The notes: generated from the sequence alone by a model not told the origin. Positions 17,533 to 25,320 are shown, counted from the first letter of the stretch. The stretch is 35,535 bases of DNA from Thermoplasmata archaeon (GCA_027315455.1 DAHUXZ010000002.1:1-35535); one strand, 5' to 3'. Translations and numbers: made by a program.

Positions 17533-17581
17533 TGTCTCACTTCCCCGGACCGCGAGCCACATCCCGGGGGTGAGTGAGACA
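17533..17581. repeat. Long interrupted inverted repeat in the GT2/PKD divergent promoter region
   Basis: TGTCTCACT (17533-17541) and its exact complement AGTGAGACA (17573-17581) are separated by 31 bases. Inside, CCCCGG and CCGGGG extend the symmetry. It lies upstream of the operon TATA box and upstream of the PKD gene, so it could be a pair of regulator half-sites or an RNA/DNA hairpin. Confidence 0.5.
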
Positions 17582-17683
17582 CGCTACGCTCCGTCACGCA
17601 GCGCCGCGGCGGACCGGGGAAGGGCTCTTAACCGACCTCCGCGCTGGCGCGCGGGCGTGACGCGTCGCCGGGCTGGCTCCAGG

Positions 17684-18931
17684 ATGGCGGGGAGATACGT
17701 CCTCCTCCTCGTGGCGGCCGTCGTCGCGCTACCCGCCGTGGCGGTCCCGGCCCCGTTCTTCGCCGCCCCGAGCGGCGGAGCGCCCCCCCCGCTCTGCGGG
17801 CTCGGATCGGCCTGTGCCGGGACCCTCGCCGTCCATCGCGAGCCCCCGGCGCCCCAGGCGGTGCTCACCGTCGCCCTGACGGCCGTCCCCCTCGCCGGTC
17901 CCCCGGTGCTCCTCGTGACCTTCTCCGCGCATGCCCGCGGGGGCAACCTCTCCGGGCCGTACAGCTTCACCTGGTCGTTCGGCGATGGGTCCCCGCCGGT
18001 CACCGACACGGTCGTGTCGACCCCCCCCGTGACGAACGACACGGTCTCCCACGGCTACTCTCAGGTCGGGAACTACACGGTCGCCGTGACGGTCGACGAC
18101 AATGGGGCAACGGCCGTTACCTCCGTCGTGATCCGGGTCACGAACCAGCTGCTCGTGAGCGTGGTCGCCGCCCCCGCGGTGATCACGCTCGGCGAGACGT
18201 CCATCCTGACGGTGAACGCCTCGGGAGGAGCGAGCCCCTACACCTACTCCTGGAGCGGGGTGCCCCCCGGATGCCTCGCGCGGGCAGGCACCCTGACCTG
18301 CAGTCCCCAGCTGCCGGGCAACTACTCGATCGTCGCCCAGGTGGTCGACAGCATCGGGGAGACCGCCACCGCGACGTTCCACCTCCTCGTCAACCCTCCC
18401 ATCACCGTCACGGCGCGAGCGCTCGCCCGGTACGTCTGCAACGCCGGGGCCGGGACGGCGACGTTCAACCTGAGCGGCGGCGCCGCGGGAGGGACCCCGC
18501 CGTACTCGTACTACTGGGACCCGGGCGACGGGTCCCCCCGGGTGACCGGTCCGCTGGTCTCGCACACCTATCCCCTGGGCGGGACCTACAACGCCACCCT
18601 GACGGTCTACGACTCGACCGGGGCCAACGCCACGGGGGTCGCCCACCTCACGACCAATCTTCCGGGCTGCAGCGTGACCTCCACGGAGCCGTTCTTCGGC
18701 CCCCCGCAGTACCTCATTGTCGGGATCAGCGCCGTGGGCGTGGCCGTCGCGGCCCTGCTCTACTGGGACTGGCGACGCCGACCGAGGGCCGTCGACGCGC
18801 CGCCGCCCGGCGCCTCCCCGGAACCCTTCCCCCCCAGCGGGACGGCGAGCGAAGGCCCGGCCCTCTCTCCGCCCCCGTCGCCCTCCCCGGAGGCCGCGAC
18901 CGACCCCGGCAGACCGAGATCGCCGCCGTAG
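17684..18931 (+). CDS. PKD/Ig-like repeat surface protein with C-terminal membrane anchor
   Basis: 415 residues from ATG 17684, chosen because a signal peptide (about 4-27) starts there; the upstream open frame is not protein-like. Three beta-sandwich repeats follow. The first (about 55-150) has WSFGDGSPP and the PKD ending GNYTVAVTV; the second is Ig-like (about 152-235); the third (about 240-332) has YYWDPGDGSP with GGTYNATLTVYD. A hydrophobic helix (about 343-363) precedes a basic stop-transfer and a Pro-rich tail predicted to be cytoplasmic. Numerous N-x-S/T sequons predict N-glycosylation. It is probably an adhesive or structural cell-surface protein. It has no enzymatic motif. Confidence 0.85.
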   Translation: MAGRYVLLLVAAVVALPAVAVPAPFFAAPSGGAPPPLCGLGSACAGTLAVHREPPAPQAVLTVALTAVPLAGPPVLLVTFSAHARGGNLSGPYSFTWSFGDGSPPVTDTVVSTPPVTNDTVSHGYSQVGNYTVAVTVDDNGATAVTSVVIRVTNQLLVSVVAAPAVITLGETSILTVNASGGASPYTYSWSGVPPGCLARAGTLTCSPQLPGNYSIVAQVVDSIGETATATFHLLVNPPITVTARALARYVCNAGAGTATFNLSGGAAGGTPPYSYYWDPGDGSPRVTGPLVSHTYPLGGTYNATLTVYDSTGANATGVAHLTTNLPGCSVTSTEPFFGPPQYLIVGISAVGVAVAALLYWDWRRRPRAVDAPPPGASPEPFPPSGTASEGPALSPPPSPSPEAATDPGRPRSPP

Positions 18932-18976
18932 GGTCGTCTCGTCTACGGGCGTCCGACACGACACGACCGAAACGGC

Positions 18977-18982
18977 CATAAG
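18977..18982 (+). promoter_or_regulatory. TATA-like box for the APS kinase
   Basis: CATAAG is about 36 bases upstream of ATG 19016, giving a leader of about 10 bases. It resembles the CTTATG/TTCATAGG boxes seen before other genes here. Confidence 0.4.
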
Positions 18983-19015
18983 CCCGTCCCGGTGCGTCGG
19001 CCCGAAGGGACCCCG

Positions 19016-19582
19016 ATGTCGCACCACGGCTTCTGCATCTGGCTGACCGGACTGCCGAGCGCGGGAAAGACCACCATCGCCAAGGCGCTCGTTCCGCAGC
19101 TCAGGGCCCGCGGGTGGAACGTGGAGCTACTGGACGGGGACGAGGTCCGCAAGGGTCTCAGCGCCGACCTCGGCTTCGACCGGAAGGCCCGTGAGATCCA
19201 TGCCTCCCGGGTGACGTACGTCGCGAAGGTGCTCGTCCGCAACGGGGTCGTCCCCGTCGTGGCGCTCATCTCCCCCTATGCGAGCTCGCGCGCGAGGGCC
19301 CGGACCGAGATCGGCTCGTTCGTCGAGGTCCATGTCACGACCCCGATCGAGGTGTGCGAGGAGCGGGACGTCAAGGGGCTCTACAAGAAGGCCCGCGCCG
19401 GGGAGATCAAGGAGATGACGGGGGTCGACGACCCGTACGAGGTCCCGGAACACCCGGACCTGACGATCGACACGATCCACTTCACCCCCGAGCAGTCGGC
19501 CTCGGCGATCCTCGACCATCTCGAGCGAACGGGACGCATCTCCGTCGGGCCGGCGCTCGCGGCGCCGGCGCGCGCCCACTGA
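19016..19582 (+). CDS. cysC: Adenylylsulfate (APS) kinase
   Basis: 188 residues, typical for a stand-alone CysC. The P-loop is GLPSAGKTT (12-20); LLDGDEVRKGLSADLGF and the following IHASRV segment bind APS, and ISPYASSRARAR matches the family's second substrate loop. It phosphorylates APS at the 3' position with ATP to give PAPS, in the cytoplasm. No ATP sulfurylase or sulfotransferase is visible in the window. In a glycan-synthesis region PAPS would most naturally feed sulfation of a surface polysaccharide or glycoprotein; assimilation is the alternative. ATG 19016 is preferred to an upstream in-frame start at 18992 because family homology begins there. Confidence 0.92.
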   Translation: MSHHGFCIWLTGLPSAGKTTIAKALVPQLRARGWNVELLDGDEVRKGLSADLGFDRKAREIHASRVTYVAKVLVRNGVVPVVALISPYASSRARARTEIGSFVEVHVTTPIEVCEERDVKGLYKKARAGEIKEMTGVDDPYEVPEHPDLTIDTIHFTPEQSASAILDHLERTGRISVGPALAAPARAH

Positions 19583-19616
19583 GCCCCCGCGCGCCGCCTC
19601 GGGCGGCCCGGGGGGA

Positions 19617-21227
19617 TCAGGCGGAGTCGATCAGCAGGACGCCCTGGGGCTGGACGAGCCACTGGGCCGGAAGCATCCCGGGGGCGAACTCCGTGACCGT
19701 CGGGAGGTTCGTCGAGGGGTCCCAGTACCACACCGTCGTGTTGCCGGTGTCGGGGAACGTCGAGGCGTTCAGGACGACGGAGACCTCGCTGAAGGGGTTC
19801 GCGTCGGCGACGAGGAGCGAGGCGCGCGAGCCGTTCGTCGTCTCGACCGCGTAGGCCTGGCCCGGCGATCCGGTGATCGATACGTTGTGGACGCTCCCCA
19901 GCGTCAGGTTCTCGAAGAAGGTCGAGTAGAGGTAGTAGATCGGGTTCGGGGTCGCCCCCGCGACCAGGGTCGGCCACAGGGTGAAGTAGGTCACCATCGG
20001 GACCTGGTCGCGGAGGGCGAGGGTGAGCCCCGCCGCGATGTAGGGGACCTCGGGATAGCTCCCGACATAGCTCGAGAACGTGCCTCCGATGGCGCTGTTG
20101 TACTCGCCGACCCAGAGCGGGATGCGGCAGCGGCAGGCGGTGTCGATCGCCGACTGGGCGGCCGCGAAGCCGTTGGGGAAGAGGCCCGGGTTGGCCAGCG
20201 TCGCGAAGAAGTCCGTGAGGCTCCCCGAGGTGGTGCCGTAGCCGCCCGGGTACGGGTGGTAGGCCACGGCCGAGATGTTCGGCCCGTCGACCTCCGCGAC
20301 CGGCGCGATCCAGGTCGTCGCCTCCCAGAGGGTCCCTCCGGCCGACTGGATGCCGATGAACCGGGCGCTCGGGTCGTAGGCGCGCATCGCCTTGATGTAG
20401 GTCTGGACCTCGCGGGCGTACTCAAGCGGGGTCACGGTAAAGTTGTCGGTGGTCCGCCAGCTCGTCCAGGGCTTGCCCCAGTGGACCCAGTTCTGGGGCT
20501 CGTTGCCGATCGACCAGTAGTCGGGGTGGAATCCGAGCGTCCCCTCGATGTACCGCATGGTCGTGACGGCGAGCCGGGGGTCGTTGATCTCCCCCGGCAC
20601 GCTGATCATCGCGTGGCCGTGCACCTTCTGCACGAACGAGATGAACGCGGAGATGTTGTCCGGTCCCACGGGCGAGCCCTGCCCGGAGTCGTCGTAGACG
20701 ATGCCCGTGCTGACGTTGGTGTACTCCCCTTCGGGTCCCCACCGGAAGTAGGTGAACGGGGTGTTCTGGATGAGCCCGACGGTGGTCGGGGACTCGAGGT
20801 AGATCGATTGGGAACTGAGGGCGAAGAACATCGGGGTGAGGTTCCCCTTGGCCGGAGCGATGCGCAGCGTCGAGTTGAGCGGGGCGGAGCCGTTGCCCGA
20901 GGAGTTGCCGGTCGAGTTGCCCGTGCCGCCCGAGCCTCCCCCGGAGGAGTTCCCCGACGAATTGCCCCCCGACCCGCCGCCGGTGCCGTTGCCCGCGGCC
21001 CCACCGGTCGAGTTGCTGGTGGCGTTCGCGGTGGAGTTGGAGCCCCCGCTCCCCGGAGGGACATCGGCATGGTGGGGGAGACCCGGGGCCGTGGTCCCCG
21101 CGTTCGGGCCGGTCGGACCGATCGAGGGCACGAACTCTGTGACCAGCACCGCGGCGCTGCAGAGGAGGAGGACGATCCCTCCAATCGCCAGGTCATCCGC
21201 GATGCGCTCCGAGAACGGGCGACGCAT
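19617..21227 (-). CDS. Secreted clan GH-A-like glycoside hydrolase with sequon-rich linker (paralogue 3)
   Basis: 536 residues from ATG 21227. A hydrophobic helix (about 12-34) anchors or exports it. Residues about 58-118 are a Gly/Ser/Asn/Thr linker packed with N-x-S/T sequons, probably heavily glycosylated and holding the enzyme away from the membrane. The catalytic domain has FRWGPEGEY (161-169), GNEPQNW with putative acid/base Glu243, YHPYPGG, and VGEYNSAIGG with putative nucleophile Glu375; the C-terminal beta domain ends in QGVLLIDSA. It closely resembles paralogue 1 at 2823 throughout, except for the linker. The start is supported by a TATA box with leaderless-like spacing; the open frame to 21653 is discarded because it passes through that promoter. 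Confidence 0.87.
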   Translation of the reverse strand: MRRPFSERIADDLAIGGIVLLLCSAAVLVTEFVPSIGPTGPNAGTTAPGLPHHADVPPGSGGSNSTANATSNSTGGAAGNGTGGGSGGNSSGNSSGGGSGGTGNSTGNSSGNGSAPLNSTLRIAPAKGNLTPMFFALSSQSIYLESPTTVGLIQNTPFTYFRWGPEGEYTNVSTGIVYDDSGQGSPVGPDNISAFISFVQKVHGHAMISVPGEINDPRLAVTTMRYIEGTLGFHPDYWSIGNEPQNWVHWGKPWTSWRTTDNFTVTPLEYAREVQTYIKAMRAYDPSARFIGIQSAGGTLWEATTWIAPVAEVDGPNISAVAYHPYPGGYGTTSGSLTDFFATLANPGLFPNGFAAAQSAIDTACRCRIPLWVGEYNSAIGGTFSSYVGSYPEVPYIAAGLTLALRDQVPMVTYFTLWPTLVAGATPNPIYYLYSTFFENLTLGSVHNVSITGSPGQAYAVETTNGSRASLLVADANPFSEVSVVLNASTFPDTGNTTVWYWDPSTNLPTVTEFAPGMLPAQWLVQPQGVLLIDSA

Positions 21228-21255
21228 CAGTGACGAGCATTGATGCGCGTAGGTG

Positions 21256-21265
21256 TGTATTATAG
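21256..21265 (-). promoter_or_regulatory. TATA box for glycoside hydrolase paralogue 3
   Basis: The minus strand reads CTATAATACA, centred about 33 bases upstream of ATG 21227, leaving a leader of only a few bases. It is one of the best TATA boxes in the window and fixes the start of the gene. Confidence 0.6.
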
Positions 21266-21381
21266 CTGTGGGGCGGACGGAACGGGGGCACCGTCGCGGC
21301 CTCTCATTCGAGGGGCGTCCGCGACGCGAGGAAACTAATAGGCGGGCGGCCCTGCCGCCCTCTCGGGACGGAGCAGCGCGC

Positions 21382-21807
21382 ATGGCCCCACCCGTTTCGG
21401 ACATCGAGATCCTCGGCTTCGACCACGTGGACCTTCGGGTCCGCAACCGGGCCAAGGCCCGCCGCTTCTTCGTCGAGCAGCTCGGCCTGGACGTCGTCGG
21501 CGAAGGCGACGACCACACCTTCCTCCTCTTCGGCGACCAGGTCCTCGGCCTGCGGGATGCGGCCAAGGGCGCCCGCGCGGACGGGGTCGACCATCTGGCC
21601 CTGCGGGTCGGCTCCTGGACCGGGCTGCGTAACCGCGTCCGGCGCGCCCGCATCGAGGTGACGGGCGAGAAGGAGCGGGACGATTCGCGCTCGCTCTACC
21701 TCAAGGGACCCGAGGGGCTGAAGGTCGAGCTCGTCTGGAGGCCCGACCCGCACCGGCATCCGGCGCACCCGACCCCGGGGCCGGCGGCCCGCGACCGGAT
21801 CCGGTAG
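21382..21807 (+). CDS. VOC-family (glyoxalase/dioxygenase superfamily) protein
   Basis: 141 residues from ATG 21382; the upstream extension is not protein-like and includes a TATA-like AAACTAATAGG (about 21332-21342). Two beta-alpha-beta-beta-beta halves are visible: FDHVDLRVRN...ARRFFVEQLGLDVV and VDHLALRVGSW...GLKVELVWRP. Potential metal ligands are the His in FDHVD, the His in VDHLA and the Glu in KVELVW. This small superfamily covers glyoxalase I, methylmalonyl-CoA epimerase, extradiol dioxygenases and resistance proteins; the motifs do not settle which. It is convergent with the aminotransferase gene, 28 bases away. Confidence 0.82.
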   Translation: MAPPVSDIEILGFDHVDLRVRNRAKARRFFVEQLGLDVVGEGDDHTFLLFGDQVLGLRDAAKGARADGVDHLALRVGSWTGLRNRVRRARIEVTGEKERDDSRSLYLKGPEGLKVELVWRPDPHRHPAHPTPGPAARDRIR

Positions 21808-21835
21808 ACGGCGCGGCCCCGTCCGGGTCGAGCCC

Positions 21836-22804
21836 CTACGAGGTCGCGGCCCGACGCGCCGGTCGGGGAACGGCCCGCGCCGGCGGGGTGACCGGGGTCA
21901 GCCAGCTCGCGTACCTCGGCTCCTCGCCGCGGACGGTCCGATAGAAGACGTCCATGATGTCCCGCGTGATCGGTCCCGGCGTGCCGTTCCCGAGGACGTA
22001 GTGGCTCACCTCGCGCACGGGAGCGACCTCGGCGTAGGTCCCCGAGAAGAACGCCTCGTCGGCCGAGAGGAGCTCGTTGACGGAGAGGAGCTTCTCGACG
22101 ACCGGGTAGCCGAGGTCCTTCGCGATCTGCAGGACCGAGGCGCGCGTGACCCCGATGAGGATGTCCGACTCGGGGCCGGGCGTGTAGATCGTCCCGCCCC
22201 GCACGAGGAAGACGTTCTCGCCGGTTCCCTCCGCCACGAACCCGTTCTGGTCGAGGAGGATCGCCTCGTCGTAGCCGTCCTCGGCCGCATCGATCCCGGC
22301 GAGGTAGCTGTTGAGGTAGTTGCCGTCCGCCTTCGCGTAGGAGGGGATCGCATCGGAGTGCGGCTTGCGAAACGGCGAGATCTTCGCCCGGACGCCGGAC
22401 TCGGACTGCTCCCCCAGGTACTTCTTCGCCGGGATCGCGGCCACGGCGAGAGAGACCCGGCCCTTCTGGTTCTTCACCCCGAGCGCGGGCTCGCCGCGGT
22501 AGATGATCGGCCGGATGTACGACGGAGTGATCTCGTTCGCCCGCTGGGTGTCGATGATCGCGCGGGCGATCTCCTCGGCGGAGTAGGGCAGCGGCATCCG
22601 GTAGAAGCGCGCCGACGCCACGAGACGGGCGACGTGCTCGGGAAGTCGGAAGATCGCCGGGCCGGCGGGGGTCGGGTAGGCGCGGATCCCCTCGAAGACG
22701 CCGACCCCGTAGTGGAGGGTATGTCCGAGGACGTGGACCTTCGCGTCCGCGGAATCCACGAGCTTTCCGTCCATCCAGATCTTCTTGGTCGCCGCTGCCA
22801 TCAT
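21836..22804 (-). CDS. ilvE: Branched-chain amino acid aminotransferase
   Basis: 322 residues from ATG 22804 (an ATG also follows at 22801); the open frame to 22900 crosses the promoter. It is a fold-type IV PLP enzyme: IWMDGKLVDSADAKVHVLGHTLHYG at the N-terminus, FEGIRAY, Schiff-base Lys158 in YAKADGNYLNSY, EAILLDQNGFVAEGTGENVF and FFSGTYAEVAPV. It interconverts leucine, isoleucine and valine with their 2-oxo acids using 2-oxoglutarate. The C-terminal 25 residues are Pro/Ala/Arg-rich and probably disordered. A TATTATC element on the minus strand (22865-22871) is about 64 bases upstream. D-amino-acid transaminase is the only serious alternative; the EGIRAY and GTGENVF segments favour IlvE. 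Confidence 0.92.
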   Translation of the reverse strand: MMAAATKKIWMDGKLVDSADAKVHVLGHTLHYGVGVFEGIRAYPTPAGPAIFRLPEHVARLVASARFYRMPLPYSAEEIARAIIDTQRANEITPSYIRPIIYRGEPALGVKNQKGRVSLAVAAIPAKKYLGEQSESGVRAKISPFRKPHSDAIPSYAKADGNYLNSYLAGIDAAEDGYDEAILLDQNGFVAEGTGENVFLVRGGTIYTPGPESDILIGVTRASVLQIAKDLGYPVVEKLLSVNELLSADEAFFSGTYAEVAPVREVSHYVLGNGTPGPITRDIMDVFYRTVRGEEPRYASWLTPVTPPARAVPRPARRAATS

Positions 22805-22864
22805 GATCGTGGAACCCCGCACGTCGGCCCGTCGGCCTTCGTTGCGGACCGATGGGGGCCGGAA

Positions 22865-22871
22865 GATAATA
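22865..22871 (-). promoter_or_regulatory. TATA box for the branched-chain aminotransferase
   Basis: The minus strand reads TATTATC inside CTATTATCTTCC, about 64 bases before ATG 22804, giving a leader near 40 bases. The rest of the 22805-23103 gap shows only a weak TATTTG (22981-22986) that could serve the plus-strand regulator. Confidence 0.5.
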
Positions 22872-23103
22872 GCCGTTTCCGGTCGTGGACGACCGTCCAC
22901 GTGCGGGGCTTTCGGGGTGGAGAGGACTGGCCGCTGGCTCAGCCCCGGCCCCCGGTGCCCCCCCGGCGTCCACCGCGGGGTATTTGCGTGCCGGGGGGTA
23001 TCCCCAAGGCGAGGCTTCTGCTGTGGTCACCCGCGCGGCGCGTCGGCGGTCCCGGACCCCGCGCCGGCGGAGCGGCCGGGGCGGGCGGCACCGGACCGCC
23101 GAC

Positions 23104-23799
23104 GTGCGGCTCGTGGAGGTCGAGGTCCCCATCGAGACCGGCGGTCACTGGACCCACGACGTCACGACCCGCTGGAACGTCGGCATGCGCTTCCGGGTCT
23201 GTCGGCCGCTTACGGGCCCCTCCGATCGGATGCTCCAGGTCGTCGAGCTCACCGGGGCGCCCGGCGACCTCGGCCTGATCGAGCGCTTCCTGAGGCACCA
23301 CGACGGGGTCGATGCGCTGACCGTCCTCGCCCAGTCCCCGTCCCGGAGGTACCTGCGGGTCGTCGGCCCGATGCCGGAGGCCTGCCGTCGCGTCTTCGAC
23401 TCCGGTGCGCTGTGCGCCTCCTGCCGTTTCCTCGCGACCGAGACGGGGTCCGACGGGCGCTGGTCGCTGGTGGTGCCCCAGTCCCCCCGCCTGATCCGGG
23501 CGCTCGCCCGACCCGAAGCGCCGGGCAACCGGAGGTCGGACGGTCTCCTCCGGATGCGTCGGTTCGTCCCGCCGCGGACCCTCACTCCCCGTCAGGCGGC
23601 GACGATCGAGGCCGCGTTCCGACTCGGCTTCTACGACTTCCCGCGGCGGACGAACCTGCAGGAGATCGCGCGGATCCTTCACGTCAGCCGCGCGACCGCC
23701 CTCGAGCATCTTCGGCGGGCGGAAGCGAAGATGCTCGGTGCGGAGCTCTCCGCGGGGTCGCGGCGCTCCACCCTGCCGCTCGTTCCGGCCCGCGGCTGA
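23104..23799 (+). CDS. HTH-10 (bacterio-opsin-activator type) archaeal transcription regulator
   Basis: 231 residues if GTG 23104 is the start; GTG 23023 in frame would add 27 mostly Arg residues, and the frame is open to 22885. The N-terminal part (VRLVEVEVPIETGGHW...) is the ligand or partner domain seen in Bat-like regulators. The C-terminus (LTPRQAATIEAAFRLGFYDFPRRTNLQEIARILHVSRATALEHLRRAEAKML) is a classic HTH-10 DNA-binding domain, found almost only in archaea. Cys at about 102, 133, 144 and 147 could sense metal or redox state. It lies 1.5 kb upstream of the benzoyl-CoA operon, separated by two genes, so it is a candidate but unproven regulator of it. Confidence 0.88.
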   Translation: MRLVEVEVPIETGGHWTHDVTTRWNVGMRFRVCRPLTGPSDRMLQVVELTGAPGDLGLIERFLRHHDGVDALTVLAQSPSRRYLRVVGPMPEACRRVFDSGALCASCRFLATETGSDGRWSLVVPQSPRLIRALARPEAPGNRRSDGLLRMRRFVPPRTLTPRQAATIEAAFRLGFYDFPRRTNLQEIARILHVSRATALEHLRRAEAKMLGAELSAGSRRSTLPLVPARG

Positions 23800-23827
23800 G
23801 CGCCCGCCCGCGCAGCCACTGAGTCGC

Positions 23828-24601
23828 TCAGGAGCGGCGTCGCCGCGCGAAACGCTCCCCGTCCCGGTTCGGGCCCTGGCCGCGGAGGGGGTCGGCCAGA
23901 TCCTGCTCGAGGCGCAGGGCGTCCGACAATGGAAGATCGAGACCACGCCGGACGGCCTCGCGGGCCCGGCGGACCGCCTCGGCCGGAAGCTCGGCGATCC
24001 GCTGGGCCATCGCGATGGCCTCCGCCTCGAGCCGACGGCGAGGGACGACCCGGTTCACGAGCCCGATGGCATGCGCCCGCGCCGCATCGATCGTTCCCGC
24101 CGTCAGGATCATCTCGAGGGCGAGGCCCGGCGGGATCGTGCGGGGCAGACGCTGGGTTCCTCCCTGGCCGGGAATGATCCCCCAGCGGACCTCGGGAAGG
24201 CCGAGCACGGCATCCGGGCTCGCGATGCGGATGTCGCAGGCGAGCGCCAGCTCGAGCCCCGCCCCGAGACAGTAGCCGTGGATCGCCGCGATCACCGGCT
24301 TTCCCACGTCGAAGTTCCGGGTCAGGCCCCCGAGCCCCGGAGACCGCTGCCAGCGCTCCCGCCGCCCACCCGGCCGGTCCTCTTGGTAGAACTCCTCGAG
24401 CCGCTTGAGGTCGATCCCCGCCGAGAACGCCTTCGGGCCGGCCCCGCGCAGGACCGCGGCGTGTAGCCGGCCGTCGTCCCGGTAGCGCTCCCAGGCGAGG
24501 AGCAGGTCGCGGTCGGTCTCGGGGTCGATGGCGTTGAGGGCAGCGGGGCGGTTCAGGGTGATGACAGCGACGGCGCCCTCGGTTCGGAAGTCGATTGGCA
24601 C
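23828..24601 (-). CDS. Enoyl-CoA hydratase/isomerase (crotonase family)
   Basis: 257 residues from GTG 24601; an alternative GTG at 24679 adds 26 residues with no family character and would leave only 29 bases to the divergent hemerythrin gene. The fold signatures are VAVITLNRPAALNAI (11-25), KAFSAGIDLKRL (oxyanion hole), GYCLGAGLELALACD with Glu117, and LPEVRWGIIPGQGGTQRLPR with Glu137. Both catalytic Glu of true hydratases are present, so it should hydrate 2-enoyl-CoA thioesters, as in beta-oxidation. Near the benzoyl-CoA operon it could act on pimelyl-CoA-level intermediates, though this is inference. The tail is Arg-rich. Confidence 0.88.
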   Translation of the reverse strand: MPIDFRTEGAVAVITLNRPAALNAIDPETDRDLLLAWERYRDDGRLHAAVLRGAGPKAFSAGIDLKRLEEFYQEDRPGGRRERWQRSPGLGGLTRNFDVGKPVIAAIHGYCLGAGLELALACDIRIASPDAVLGLPEVRWGIIPGQGGTQRLPRTIPPGLALEMILTAGTIDAARAHAIGLVNRVVPRRRLEAEAIAMAQRIAELPAEAVRRAREAVRRGLDLPLSDALRLEQDLADPLRGQGPNRDGERFARRRRS

Positions 24602-24708
24602 GCGGTCCCCAGCGCGACGGGGTTCAAGGCCATTTCCGACGCGCCGGGCGTACGTGATGAGGGAGCCGGACTTCGGCACCCGGTCCTCAGGATCGGTACC
24701 GGAGCCCG

Positions 24709-25221
24709 ATGCTACCGCGCGACCCCCTATCCGAGCTCGTGGAAGATCACCGTCGGTTCCTCGTCCGCCTCTCCGAGTTTCACGGGGAGGTCCGGCGGCT
24801 CGACGGGGCGGCGGCCGGCGCGCCGGCCCGTGTCGGTGCCGTACGGTCGTTCGCTCATTTCCTCGCCCGGGACGTCGACGCCATCCACGGCCGGAAGGAG
24901 GAGGCCGGTCTCTTCCCGGCCCTCGAGCCGTACCTCCCGGCCGAGGGCGGGCCGGTCGGGCTCTTCATCGCCGAGCACGAGGAGCTACGGACGCACGAGC
25001 GCGAGCTCACCCGGTCGGCCGACCGGTTGGAGCGCGACCCCGAGGCGGTGGAGACGGTGCGAGCCCTCGGGGCGACCGAGGGGGCGGTCCGGGGTCTGCT
25101 GACGGACCACATCGCCAGGGAGGACACGGTCCTGTTCCCGATGGCCCGCGAGCTTCTCTCGGAGCGGGACCTGGCCGCCATCGCCGAGGTCTTCGCGGCG
25201 ATCGAGCGGGAGACCGGCTGA
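24709..25221 (+). CDS. Hemerythrin-like HHE-domain protein
   Basis: 170 residues in an all-helical layout. The di-iron ligand pattern is visible: His14 in VEDHRRF, His60 with Glu64/65 in IHGRKEEAGLFP, His90 in IAEHEELR, and the last helix HIAREDTVLFP with His and Glu. HHE proteins bind O2, NO or iron, or help repair iron-sulfur clusters. Lying 114 bases upstream of an operon for an oxygen-sensitive iron-sulfur reductase and in the same orientation, it could sense or scavenge oxygen, which is inference. The start ATG 24709 shares the divergent gap with the enoyl-CoA hydratase. Confidence 0.87.
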   Translation: MLPRDPLSELVEDHRRFLVRLSEFHGEVRRLDGAAAGAPARVGAVRSFAHFLARDVDAIHGRKEEAGLFPALEPYLPAEGGPVGLFIAEHEELRTHERELTRSADRLERDPEAVETVRALGATEGAVRGLLTDHIAREDTVLFPMARELLSERDLAAIAEVFAAIERETG

Positions 25222-25274
25222 TCCCTCCGTCGAGCCGTCGATGCGCCGTGGCTCGCCTCGGTGCGCGGGCAGGC

Positions 25275-25290
25275 CCCTAACCGGTTAGGG
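25275..25290. promoter_or_regulatory. 16-bp perfect palindrome upstream of the benzoyl-CoA operon (putative operator)
   Basis: CCCTAACCGGTTAGGG is perfectly self-complementary and ends 45 bases before the start of the first operon gene. A TATA-like TCTACTTAGG (25311-25320) follows it, so the palindrome sits just upstream of the expected transcription-factor-B site, where an activator or repressor dimer could bind. Confidence 0.55.
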
Positions 25291-25310
25291 CGAACGCGCT
25301 TCCCGAGTAC

Positions 25311-25320
25311 TCTACTTAGG
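25311..25320 (+). promoter_or_regulatory. Probable TATA region of the benzoyl-CoA operon
   Basis: TCTACTTAGG is the AT-richest stretch upstream of ATG 25336 and is centred about 20 bases before it. A weak GTGAGG ribosome-binding-like stretch lies at about 25325-25330. The box is degenerate and the exact transcription start is uncertain. Confidence 0.35.

Noticed and set aside
24613-24630. Second B-box-like GGTTCAAGGCC
   Set aside because: The flanking bases do not form a T-stem and no cloverleaf is possible.
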